From Rhodothermales bacterium (GTDB taxonomy: Bacteria; Bacteroidota; Rhodothermia; Rhodothermales; Bin80), in assembly GCA_028278205.1 (NCBI GenBank), contig JANQES010000079.1:1-35161 (forward strand): a stretch of DNA of 35,161 nucleotides, written 5' to 3'. Below are positions 23,373 through 31,039 of this stretch, in pieces. Both the position numbers and the translations under genes were made by a program. Position 1 is the stretch's first letter, and each line of letters opens with the position of its first letter. The notes under the pieces are model-generated. The model made no database searches, was not told the origin of the DNA, and saw only the letters and a list, made by a program, of their open reading frames with translations.

Positions 23373-24512
23373 ATGCCTCGTCCACGGGTGGTCATCCTGA
23401 CCGAAATCCTGACCCACTACCGGCAGCGGTTTTTCGAGTTGCTCAGAGATCAACTCGCCGCCGCCGGCATCGATCTGGTGCTCGTCTACGGGCAACCACG
23501 GGGCGAGGCGGCGTCGAAAAAGGATACCATCGATCTGCCGTGGGCGCATAAAATACAGAACCGCATCCTCTCGGTCGGCGCGCGCGAGGTCTGCTGGCAG
23601 CCGGCGCTTTCTTTCCTCAAAAACGCCGACCTTTTCATCGTCGAGCAAGCCAGCCGGCTGCTGATGAACTACGTGCTGTTTGCGGCGCAGGTGCCCGGCT
23701 TGAAAAAGATGGCTTTCTGGGGGCACGGCCAGAGCTTCCGCCCGAATGCCAGCACGGCAGGCGAAACCGTCAAGCGGTTTATGTCGAAACGCGTCCACTG
23801 GTGGTTTGCCTACAACGACTTGAGCGCCGAGATCGTCGCCACGCTCGGCTTTCCGAAGAGCCGGATCACGTCCGTCCAAAATGCCATCGACACCCGCGCC
23901 TTGATCGCGCACAAAGCGAAGATTGACGACGACGCCCTTCGACGCCTCCGCGCAGAACTCACGCTCAAGAGCGACAACGTCTGCCTCTACGTCGGCGGCA
24001 TGTACGCGGAGCGGCGCCTCTCGTTTTTGCTGGACGCCTGCCACCGCATCCGGCAGCAGGTGCCGGACTTCGAGATGATCTTTCTGGGCGCAGGACCGGA
24101 AGCCTCGCGCGTGGCAGCAGCGGCGAAAGAGCACCCCTGGCTGCATTACGCGGGCGCTAAATTCGGCGCCGAGGCCGTCCCCTATTTCATGCTCTCGAAA
24201 CTGCTGCTGATGCCGGGTCCGGTAGGACTGGTGATTCTCGACGCGCTGGCGCTGGAACTTCCGCTCATCACCACGAATCTCGCCACGCACGGCCCGGAGA
24301 TCGCCTATCTTCGAGAGGGTCATAACGGGATGATCGTGCAAGCCGCCGAGGATGTAGAGGCCTACGCCGGCGCCGTAGCCACGCTCTTGACGGATGACCC
24401 AACGCGGCAACACCTCGTGGCAGGATGCCAGGCGGAGGCCCACACCTATACCATTGAAAGCATGGCCGACCGCTTTGCCCGGGGCGTCGGGCAAGCGCTG
24501 CACGCTGATTGA
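23373..24512 (+). CDS. Glycosyltransferase, GT4-like
   Basis: This 379-residue protein has a GT-B fold: N-terminal VVILTEILTHYRQRFFELLRDQL, an acceptor half with KMAFWGHGQSF, and a donor half with VCLYVGGMYAERRLSFLLDA, MIFLGAGPE and LPLITTN. In place of the usual GT4 donor-site E-x7-E motif it has MPGPVGLVILDALALELP, with Asp instead of the second Glu. The nucleotide-sugar specificity is therefore uncertain. It probably adds a sugar to the growing repeat unit on the cytoplasmic face of the membrane. It is translated with the upstream flippase gene (7-bp gap). A strong hairpin (24523-24601) follows its stop. Confidence 0.87.
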   Translation: MPRPRVVILTEILTHYRQRFFELLRDQLAAAGIDLVLVYGQPRGEAASKKDTIDLPWAHKIQNRILSVGAREVCWQPALSFLKNADLFIVEQASRLLMNYVLFAAQVPGLKKMAFWGHGQSFRPNASTAGETVKRFMSKRVHWWFAYNDLSAEIVATLGFPKSRITSVQNAIDTRALIAHKAKIDDDALRRLRAELTLKSDNVCLYVGGMYAERRLSFLLDACHRIRQQVPDFEMIFLGAGPEASRVAAAAKEHPWLHYAGAKFGAEAVPYFMLSKLLLMPGPVGLVILDALALELPLITTNLATHGPEIAYLREGHNGMIVQAAEDVEAYAGAVATLLTDDPTRQHLVAGCQAEAHTYTIESMADRFARGVGQALHAD

Positions 24513-24522
24513 GAGGGGGCAA

Positions 24523-24601
24523 GGGGGAGAGGGAGAAAGGGCGATTCTAATGGCTATTCGCTTTGAAAAAATCCCCCTCTCTCCCTTTCTCCCTCTCCCC
24601 C
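24523..24601. repeat. Word hairpin (GAGGGAGAAAGGG), 19-bp perfect arms
   Basis: GGGGGAGAGGGAGAAAGGG (24523-24541) faces its exact complement at 24583-24601 across about 41 nt. It is polypurine on one arm and polypyrimidine on the other, which could also favour triplex formation. It begins about 10 bp after the stop of the upstream glycosyltransferase gene. Confidence 0.85.
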
Positions 24602-24662
24602 TCGCGTGCTTACATTCAGCCAAAAAATACTCCCTCACCCGCCATCACAGCCACCGCCTTTT

Positions 24663-25865
24663 ATGAAAATCCTCCTCGTCCATAACCGCTATCAGCTACG
24701 CGGCGGCGAAGATTTTGTCTTCGAGGAGGAAAGCGCTCTGCTCGAACGGCACGGGCATCACGTCATCCGTTGCGAGGTTTCGAACGACGAGATCAAGGAC
24801 TATTCAGCCTTCCAGCGATTTCTGTTTTCGGGCCGGACGACGTGGTCTTCGGCAGGCTATCGGATGGTGGAACGGCTGGCGCGGCAGGAAAAGCCCGACG
24901 TCGCCCATTTTCACAACACGCTGCCGCTGATCTCGCCGGCTGGCTACTACGCCGCGCGGCGCCATGGATGCGCCGTCGTGCAGACGCTCCACAACTATCG
25001 CCTGACGTGTCTCAACGGCTTGCTGTTGCGCGAGGGGCGTCCTTGTGAGGCGTGTGTGGGCAAAGCAGCGCCGTGGCCGGGCGTGGCGCACGCGTGCTAT
25101 CGCGGCAGCCGGGCAGCGTCTGCGGCGGTGGCAACCATGCTCACCACGCACCGGGCGCTGCGCACCTGGGTCAGACAGGTAGACACCTACATCGCGCTGA
25201 CGCCCTTCGCCCGGCAGAAGTTCATCGATGCCGGTCTGCCGGCGGACAAGATCGTGGTCAAGCCCAACTTCGTCGATCCCGATCCCGGCCCGACCACAAA
25301 CAAGGAAGACTACGCGGTGTTCGTGGGGCGATTGTCTGCCGAAAAGGGCCTCGACGTGTTGCTCGAAGCGTGGCAAAAACTCGGCGCCCGGATGCGCCTA
25401 AAGATTGCCGGAGACGGCCCGCTGGCCGATGCGGTGCAGGAGGCGATGCAGGCAAACCCACACATCGAATGGCTCGGCCAACTGCCCTACAACGCCGTGC
25501 TCGACACCATCGGCAGGGCGGCGTTTCTGGTTTTTCCGTCGATTGGATACGAGACGTTCGGGCGGACGGCGGTCGAAGCCTTTGCCAAAGCCACGCCGGT
25601 GCTGGCCTCAAACCGGGGCGCCGTGGCCGGGATCGTCGAGCACGAACGCACCGGCCTGCTCTTCCGCCCCGGCGACGCCGAAGACCTGGCGGCCAAAGCG
25701 TCCTGGCTCCTGGATCACCCCGCCGAACGCGAGCAGATGGGTAAAGAATCGCGCGCGGTGTTCGAAACTACCTACAGCGCTGAACACAATTACAAGATGC
25801 TTCTGGAGATCTACGAAACAGCGATCACACACGCGCGGTCACGCGCGCAACTCATCGCGTCATGA
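24663..25865 (+). CDS. Glycosyltransferase family 4
   Basis: The 400-residue protein from ATG 24663 begins MKILLVHNRYQLRGGEDFVFEEE, a common start of GT4 enzymes. The upstream extension in the same frame (24606) lies in repeat sequence and is not part of it. The donor half shows FVGRLSAEKGLDVLLEAWQKL, KIAGDGPL and PSIGYETFGRTAVEAFAKATPVLASNRG, with the GT4 E-x7-E signature (Glu of YETFG and of AVEA). A Cys cluster, CLNGLLLREGRPCEACVG, resembles a motif seen in many GT4 enzymes of surface glycan clusters. It retains its donor with inverted nucleotide-sugar binding typical of the family. The ATGA overlap with the next gene shows co-translation. Confidence 0.92.
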   Translation: MKILLVHNRYQLRGGEDFVFEEESALLERHGHHVIRCEVSNDEIKDYSAFQRFLFSGRTTWSSAGYRMVERLARQEKPDVAHFHNTLPLISPAGYYAARRHGCAVVQTLHNYRLTCLNGLLLREGRPCEACVGKAAPWPGVAHACYRGSRAASAAVATMLTTHRALRTWVRQVDTYIALTPFARQKFIDAGLPADKIVVKPNFVDPDPGPTTNKEDYAVFVGRLSAEKGLDVLLEAWQKLGARMRLKIAGDGPLADAVQEAMQANPHIEWLGQLPYNAVLDTIGRAAFLVFPSIGYETFGRTAVEAFAKATPVLASNRGAVAGIVEHERTGLLFRPGDAEDLAAKASWLLDHPAEREQMGKESRAVFETTYSAEHNYKMLLEIYETAITHARSRAQLIAS

Positions 25866-26560
25866 ATATTCACACGCTCTACGGCGCCATCGCGCGTCGC
25901 TTTCGAACCCGGCGCATGCGCGACTTCATCGAGGTGTATCAGGTAACGCCGGAGACGCGCATTCTAGACGTGGGCGGCTCGCTTTTCAACTGGCACCTTA
26001 TCCCGTTCCAGCCCCGGCTTACCATCGTCAATTTAATGCCGCCGCCAGCCTCGCTACCCGAGCACGTAGAATGGATCGTGACGGACGGAACCACCCTGCC
26101 GTTTGATGCGCGGAGCTTCGACATCTGCTATTCAAACTCCGTGATCGAGCATCTCTATTCCTGGGATAATCAGCAGCAGTTCGCCCGCGAAATACGCAGA
26201 GTCGCCAACGCTTATTACGTGCAGACGCCCAACCGGCGCTTTCCCATCGAACCGCACTACCTGGCGCCGTTCATCCACTGGTTGCCGAAAGGCGTCCAGC
26301 GCAAACTGCTACGCCGGTTTACGCTGTGGGGGTGGATGACGTCGCCTTCGCCGGAGAAATGTCGCGAGACCGTCGCCGAAATCCGTCTCCTGACCCACCG
26401 TGAAATGGCTCGCCTCTTTCCGGAAGCACGCATTCAGCGAGAGACGGTCCTGGGCCTGACCAAGTCGCTCATCGCGATGTGGGATGCGCGGGAAACGGCC
26501 TCTGAAAAGCGTCCCCAGTCCCGATCAAGCACCCGCGCTCGCCTCGGCACGGCGGCCTGA
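25862..26560 (+). CDS. Class I SAM-dependent methyltransferase (Methyltransf_11-like)
   Basis: This 232-residue protein contains motif I ETRILDVGGSLFNW (about 33-46), an acidic TDGTTLPFDARSFDICYSNSVIEHL block (motif II and post-II) and the C-terminal half of a small methyltransferase. It overlaps the glycosyltransferase stop by four bases (ATGA), so it probably modifies the same glycan, for example a sugar O-methyl group. The last residues (KRPQSRSSTRARLGTAA) are basic and low in complexity. The palindromic repeat element starts right at its stop codon. Confidence 0.87.
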   Translation: MNIHTLYGAIARRFRTRRMRDFIEVYQVTPETRILDVGGSLFNWHLIPFQPRLTIVNLMPPPASLPEHVEWIVTDGTTLPFDARSFDICYSNSVIEHLYSWDNQQQFAREIRRVANAYYVQTPNRRFPIEPHYLAPFIHWLPKGVQRKLLRRFTLWGWMTSPSPEKCRETVAEIRLLTHREMARLFPEARIQRETVLGLTKSLIAMWDARETASEKRPQSRSSTRARLGTAA

Positions 26561-26807
26561 GAGGCTGTTTGGATTTTGGAAAAGTCTTGATCAACAGGTC
26601 CAAGAGTCATCCCGCTTTTTTCAGCCCCGTAGGGGCGTCCTGTTTGTAGCACAAAGATCAAAAAAAACAACAAGCTCCGTAGGAGCGGCCTGTTCAAAAA
26701 ATCTATCGCATCCTCGTTGAACAGGTCGCCCCTACGGGGCTCGTTTTTAGCAAAGAACTAAAATTCGGGATGACTCATGGACCTGTCTGAGAAATCCTAA
26801 CAGCCTC
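26561..26807. repeat. Composite inverted-repeat element containing GCCCCGTAGGGGC copies
   Basis: The outer arms are 26561-26614 and 26766-26807. GAGGCTG pairs with CAGCCTC, GGATTT with AAATCC, and ACAGGTCC.GAGTCATCCCG with its complement. Inside is a 25-nt hairpin with arms at 26673-26697 and 26717-26741 (AGC(C/T)CCGTAGG...CTGTTCAA). One more core is at 26624-26636. The GTTTGTAGCACAAAG tail next to that core also occurs, inverted, at about 224-240 in copy 1. No coding region is inside. The element ends shortly before the hairpin at 26844-26901. Confidence 0.82.
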
Positions 26808-26843
26808 TGAGAGATGGCGTAGCAAGAAAAGCGTTTGGCGTTT

Positions 26844-26901
26844 CAGGTTCAAAGTTCAAAGTTTCTCCAAGACCAACCTTGAACTTTGAACCTTGAACCT
26901 G
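26844..26901. repeat. Word hairpin (TTCAAAG/TTGAACC)
   Basis: CAGGTTCAAAGTTCAAAGTT (26844-26863) faces AACCTTGAACTTTGAACC and TTGAACCTG (26875-26901). The arms are near-copies of a 7-9 nt word. It sits 4 bp from the stop of the WecG-like gene and could terminate transcription from that side. Confidence 0.85.
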
Positions 26902-26904
26902 TAC

Positions 26905-27666
26905 TCAAATCGTTCCTGATACGAGGGCGTGGCGTAGCATCAGCCCGACGAATCGGGGATTATTGCGCATATACCGGCGCCAGAGGCGTTTCGGCTCGGT
27001 ACACATCCGGAAAAACCATTCCAGGCCGGAGCGTTGCATCCAGCGGGGCGCCTGCTTCTTGAGACCGGCGTGAAAGTCGAACGCCGCGCCGACGCCGAGC
27101 ATCACCGGCGCGGCGAGGCGTCCGATGTGGGCATGCATCCAGCGTTCCTGCTTGGGCGTGCTCAGGCCCACCCAGACGATGTCGGCGCCGCTGGCGTTGA
27201 TCATCGTGACGATCTCCTCGTCTTCCTGCGGCGTCAACGCCCGGAACGGGGGCGAATAGGTGCCAACGATGTTGAGCCCCGGAAACCGCTCTTTCAGCTT
27301 TTTAGCCAGCAGTTCGGGCACGCCTTCGGCGCCGCCGTAGAGAAAATGACGCCCGCCCCAGTTCACCGACGCCTCGCACAGGGCCAGCATCAGATCCGGC
27401 CCGTAAACACGGTCGGCGTGTTTGAAGCCGCGCATTCGGCTGATCCAGACCAGCGGCATGCCGTCGGGCGTTACCAATCCGGCGGCATTGTGAATGTCGC
27501 GCAGGGAGGGGTCGTCGTGGCTTTCCATCACGCCGTGAACACCCGTCACACAGACGTAGTGCGCGGCTCGCCGGTCCACCCAACCCTTGATGGTCGCCAA
27601 CGCCTGATCCATGTTGATGGCGCTGACGTTAACCCCGAGAACGTCGGTGCGTGTGATCTTATTCAT
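26905..27666 (-). CDS. WecG/TagA/CpsF-family glycosyltransferase (GT26)
   Basis: This 253-residue protein shows the conserved text of the WecG/TagA family: VTPDGMPLVWISRMRG (about 63-78, with the catalytic Asp), FLYGGAEGVPELLAKKL, DIVWVGLSTPKQERWM and MLGVGAAFDFHAGLKKQAPRWMQRSGLEWFFRMC. Family members transfer ManNAc, ManNAcA or related sugars onto undecaprenyl-linked glycans at the inner face of the membrane. It fits as a glycosyltransferase of the surrounding polysaccharide locus. It is on the minus strand, opposite to the flippase operon. Confidence 0.92.
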   Translation of the reverse strand: MNKITRTDVLGVNVSAINMDQALATIKGWVDRRAAHYVCVTGVHGVMESHDDPSLRDIHNAAGLVTPDGMPLVWISRMRGFKHADRVYGPDLMLALCEASVNWGGRHFLYGGAEGVPELLAKKLKERFPGLNIVGTYSPPFRALTPQEDEEIVTMINASGADIVWVGLSTPKQERWMHAHIGRLAAPVMLGVGAAFDFHAGLKKQAPRWMQRSGLEWFFRMCTEPKRLWRRYMRNNPRFVGLMLRHALVSGTI

Positions 27667-27735
27667 GATTGAGACTGGGGAGAGTTCTTTGAGAGGTATT
27701 CACCATCCGATAGCTTCTGCTTTTTAGAGCGTTGC

Positions 27736-27814
27736 ATATTTCGTATTTCGTACTGCGTAAGGGTGCCACGACACGAGCCGAAGGCGATTGACGAAGGAAA
27801 TACGAAGTACGAAG
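27736..27814. repeat. Word hairpin (TTCGTATTTCGTA) with the 33-nt interrupter
   Basis: The left arm (27736-27759, TATTTCGTATTTCGTACT) faces AAATACGAAGTACGAAG (27798-27814). The loop (27769-27801) is a 33-nt block with GCCGAAGGC, 28 of 33 identical to the block at 17365-17397. The element lies between two same-strand genes (WecG-like and GDP-mannose epimerase). Confidence 0.82.
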
Positions 27815-27861
27815 CTTTTGTCCAAAGCGCATAGGCCATCGAATTATGACCAACCCAATTA

Positions 27862-28911
27862 CTACGGCATGTTGATCGAACGCCCCATGCCGGGAACGGT
27901 CTTGCGCTGGCGCGCGACCGGCGGCGCGTCGGCGGTGCGGCGGGCCATCTTGGCGCGCACCTCGGCTTCGATCCACTGATAGGTCTCGGCCAGCCCTTCT
28001 TCGAGAGAAATCTGCGGCTCCCAGCCGAGGACCTCGCGCAGGCGGCTGTTGTCGGAGTTGCGCCCGCGCACGCCCATCGGCCCGTCGATGTGTTTTTTGA
28101 CCACCTCGATGTCGGCGATCTCCGCGACGATATCGACGAGTTGATTGATCGTGACCATCCGATCCTGGCCCAGGTTGAGCGGCTCGGCGTGGTCGGAATG
28201 CATCAGCCGGTAAATCCCTTCGAGGCAGTCGTCGATATGGCAGAACGAGCGCGTCTGGAGGCCGTCGCCCCAGATTTCGATTTCGGGATTACCCGTGAGT
28301 TTGGCGTAGGCCACCTTGCGGCACATGGCCGCCGGGGCTTTCTCGCGCCCGCCTTCCCACGTGCCGAGCGGGCCGAAGATGTTGTGGAAACGCACCGTGC
28401 GCGTCTGCATCCCGTAATCTTCCATATAGTGCTTGCAGAGGTGCTCGGTGATCAGTTTTTCCCAGCCGTAGGCGTCCTGCGGCTGCGCCGGGTAAGCGTC
28501 TTCCTCTTTCAGCGGCGTCACTTCGGCTTCGGTTTGCAGGTATTCCGGATAAACACACGCCGACGACGTGTAGAAATACCGCTGCACGCCGTTGACTTTC
28601 GCCGCCTCGATGGTGTGCGTGTTGATCAGAATGTTGTTGTGCAAGATCTGCGCGTGGTGGGCCGAGATGAAACCCATGCCGCCCATGTCGGCAGCCAGCG
28701 CGTAGACGTGGTCGATGCCGCGAGTAGCTTGCAGGCAATTGTCCCAGCGACGCAGGTCCAGCAGTTCGAACTCGTCGGCAGCCGTGGCTTCAAACTCCGG
28801 CTCTTTGATATCGACGCCGCGCACCCAGTACCCGCGTTTTTTTAAGAATTTGACGAGATGATGACCAATAAACCCACCGGCTCCGGTGACGAGAACGCTC
28901 GCATGTCCCAT
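27862..28911 (-). CDS. GDP-mannose 3,5-epimerase
   Basis: This 349-residue protein is an extended SDR enzyme with GAGGFIGHH at 10-18. It closely resembles plant GME: AADMGGMGFIS (74-84), TSSACVYPEY (115-124), DAYGWEKL (146-153) and TWEGGREKAPAA (184-195). Its Cys119, Tyr148, Lys152 and Lys191 correspond to the Cys145, Tyr174, Lys178 and Lys217 of Arabidopsis GME with one constant offset of 26. The enzyme converts GDP-mannose to GDP-L-galactose and GDP-L-gulose, so the glycan may contain L-galactose or L-gulose. The ATG at 28911 has an AGAGGCAA ribosome site. It is divergent from the WbaP-type gene. The tail after residue 325 is basic and extra to the core fold. Confidence 0.9.
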   Translation of the reverse strand: MGHASVLVTGAGGFIGHHLVKFLKKRGYWVRGVDIKEPEFEATAADEFELLDLRRWDNCLQATRGIDHVYALAADMGGMGFISAHHAQILHNNILINTHTIEAAKVNGVQRYFYTSSACVYPEYLQTEAEVTPLKEEDAYPAQPQDAYGWEKLITEHLCKHYMEDYGMQTRTVRFHNIFGPLGTWEGGREKAPAAMCRKVAYAKLTGNPEIEIWGDGLQTRSFCHIDDCLEGIYRLMHSDHAEPLNLGQDRMVTINQLVDIVAEIADIEVVKKHIDGPMGVRGRNSDNSRLREVLGWEPQISLEEGLAETYQWIEAEVRAKMARRTADAPPVARQRKTVPGMGRSINMP

Positions 28912-29096
28912 GAGATTGCCTCTTGATGTGATGATTCATTCGGTATCGCGCCCCGCCTCCTGGCCCGGTTTGAGCGTCTCGTTTGAGACGGGCTGCCTTC
29001 CCCTTTAGGATCGCCGATTCGGGCCTTTCCTTAAATCGACTTACGCCCGCGTCGATACTACTTACGCCGAAGTAATTACTGCACATTTTGCCGGAT

Positions 29097-29161
29097 GTCA
29101 TGGGTCATGAGTCATGGGTCATGAGTGAGAAACCAGTGACCCATGACTCATGACCCATGAC
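29097..29161. repeat. Word hairpin (GTCATGGGTCATGA), 25-bp perfect arms
   Basis: The arms 29097-29121 and 29137-29161 are exact reverse complements with a 15-nt loop. Each arm is two near-copies of GTCATGGGTCATGA. It lies in the 28912-29255 gap between two divergent promoter regions (GDP-mannose epimerase and WbaP-type transferase), so it is not simply a terminator. TTACGCCGAA motifs near 29061-29075 and their complement near 29187-29197 flank it. Confidence 0.9.
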
Positions 29162-29255
29162 GGCCTCGAAACAGCAAAGCGAGTAGGATTTTTTCGGCGT
29201 AATTAGATCGTGACTCACATTGCGCCCTTCTGTAGCGGCCCAAGAAATCGTATAA

Positions 29256-30821
29256 ATGTCTGACACCGCGAAGCGTCTTCAACAACCCCGCCCTCGTCGC
29301 GCGGGCGGCGCGAGCCGTCCTGCCGGCGACCGTCCGGTCAGGCCCCGACGGGTGCCTCGCAGCGGCCCGGAGACGCTCACGGTCAATCTTGAAGATCCGC
29401 GCCACAGCGAAGCGTCGGGGCGCCGGTATGCCCTGCTCTACCATCGCCGTCGCCTGACCAACGCCGCTGCGCTGGGCCTGGGCGACGCGCTGGCGCTGAC
29501 CGCTGCGATGCTGCTGGCCGGCGCCACCCGCTGGATGCTTTTCGAGGCTGCGATGATGCCTGCCTGGAGCCTGTTGATGCTGCCTGCCTGGGGGCTGAGC
29601 GCGTGGGCGGCGCGCCTGCTGCCCGGCTGGGGCCTGGGCGCCGTCGAAGAACTGCGCCGGACGATGACGCTGCTGACGATGGCCTTCGTCGGCTTCGCGG
29701 TGATCCTCTTCCTGAGCAAACAGGCCGAAGACCACAGCCGCCTGACGCTCACGCTGGCCTATGTCTTCAGCCTGCCGCTGGTGCCATTGGGGCGGATGGC
29801 CATCAAAAAAATGCTCATCAAGACGGGCCGATGGGGGCTGCCGGCGGCCATCTACGGCGGCGGCGAAGCCACCCGGCGCATCATCGAAGCACTCGGCGAA
29901 GAGCCTGGCTTCGGCTACATGCCCGTGGCGGTCTTCGACGACGACGCGGCGCGGCACCATCAGTTTGTGGCCGGCGTGCCGGTGCTCGGCGGGATGCATC
30001 AATGCACCGACCAGGCCCCGATGGCTATCCTCGCCATCCCCGACTTCGACCGGCGGCAGCTTCCAGCTCTGCTCGAAGGCCCGCTGGCGCATTACAAAAA
30101 GATCGTCCTCATCCCCGATCTGTTCGAGATCCCGACGCTGTGGGTCCGCTCGCGCGATATCGCCGGGGTGCTGGGGCTGGAGATCACCAGCAACCTGCTC
30201 GACCCGCTGGCGCGCTTCGTCAAACGCGCGATGGACCTCGCGCTGGTGCTGCTGGCCGCGCCGCTGTGGATGCCGCTGTGCCTCGTCCTCGCCCTGACCA
30301 TCCGCCTCGAAGACGGCGCCAGCGCGCTCTATTTTCAGGAACGCCTGGGCAAAAACGGCGTCACGTTCAAGACCATGAAATTCCGCACGATGGTGCCCGA
30401 CGCCGAGCGCGTCCTCCAGGAAAAACTCGACCAGGACCCTGCCCTGCGCGCCGAGTGGGAGGCCCATTTCAAACTCTGCAAAGACCCGCGCATCACCCGC
30501 GTGGGTACGCTCTTACGCACGACCTCGCTCGACGAGTTGCCGCAGTTGATCAACGTACTCCGGGGCGAGATGTCGCTCGTGGGGCCGCGCCCGCTGCCGG
30601 CGTATCACCAGGAAAGCCTCACGGCGCGCACGCAGCAACTTCGCGCCCGCCTGCGTCCCGGCCTGACGGGCCTGTGGCAGATCTCCGGACGCAGCGACAC
30701 CGGCAACGAGGGCTTCGAACGCTGGGACGCCTATTACGTGCGCAACTGGTCCGTCTGGCTCGATCTGGTCATCCTCTTCCGCACCGCCCGCGCTGTGGTG
30801 AAACGGTCGGGAGCATATTAG
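29256..30821 (+). CDS. Undecaprenyl-phosphate sugar phosphotransferase (WbaP-like), initiating enzyme
   Basis: This 521-residue protein has a basic N-terminal tail (about 1-60), four to five membrane helices (about 70-170), a central Rossmann-like region (AIYGGGEATRRIIEALGEEPGFGYMPVAVFDDD) and a C-terminal bacterial sugar transferase domain. The last shows KTMKFRTMVPDAERVL, TRVGTLLRTTSLDELPQL, INVLRGEMSLVGPRPLP and RLRPGLTGLWQISGRSD. It moves a hexose-1-phosphate onto undecaprenyl phosphate to begin repeat-unit assembly. The length, five-helix region and CoA-binding-like middle are those of WbaP/WcaJ proteins, although the specific sugar is unknown. A modular repeat array begins 4 bp after its stop. 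Confidence 0.93.
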   Translation: MSDTAKRLQQPRPRRAGGASRPAGDRPVRPRRVPRSGPETLTVNLEDPRHSEASGRRYALLYHRRRLTNAAALGLGDALALTAAMLLAGATRWMLFEAAMMPAWSLLMLPAWGLSAWAARLLPGWGLGAVEELRRTMTLLTMAFVGFAVILFLSKQAEDHSRLTLTLAYVFSLPLVPLGRMAIKKMLIKTGRWGLPAAIYGGGEATRRIIEALGEEPGFGYMPVAVFDDDAARHHQFVAGVPVLGGMHQCTDQAPMAILAIPDFDRRQLPALLEGPLAHYKKIVLIPDLFEIPTLWVRSRDIAGVLGLEITSNLLDPLARFVKRAMDLALVLLAAPLWMPLCLVLALTIRLEDGASALYFQERLGKNGVTFKTMKFRTMVPDAERVLQEKLDQDPALRAEWEAHFKLCKDPRITRVGTLLRTTSLDELPQLINVLRGEMSLVGPRPLPAYHQESLTARTQQLRARLRPGLTGLWQISGRSDTGNEGFERWDAYYVRNWSVWLDLVILFRTARAVVKRSGAY

Positions 30822-30824
30822 TTC

Positions 30825-31010
30825 GTGTCATTTGCTTCGCAGTCATTTGCATGCTTTGCATGCGTCAATATGCTCGCTTCGCTCGCGTCATTTGTTGTCT
30901 AGATCAACGAATGACAATGAATGACGCGCCGCAGGCGCAATTGACGCACCCGAAGGGTGCAAATGACCGCGAAGCAAATGACCGCGAAGCAAATGACCGC
31001 GAGCGCCAGC
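30825..31010. repeat. Modular array: CAAATGAC words separated by GC-rich mini-hairpins
   Basis: The left half reads GTCATTTG (or GTCAATAT) separated by CTTCGCA, CATGCTTTGCATGC and GCTCGCTTCGCTCGC. The centre is a hairpin (GTCATTTGTTG around TCTAGA with CAACGAATGAC). The right half reads AATGAC, AATTGAC or AAATGAC separated by GCGCCGCAGGCGC, GCACCCGAAGGGTGC, CGCGAAGC, CGCGAAGC and CGCGAGCG. The halves are inverted with respect to each other. It follows the WbaP-type gene. Confidence 0.85.
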
Positions 31011-31039
31011 GACCCTTAAGCCTGTCCTGATAAATCCGA

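Noticed and set aside
30825..31010. CRISPR array
   Set aside because: Repeats are only 7-8 nt, spacers 7-15 nt and self-complementary, and the array inverts at its centre. No cas genes are in the window.
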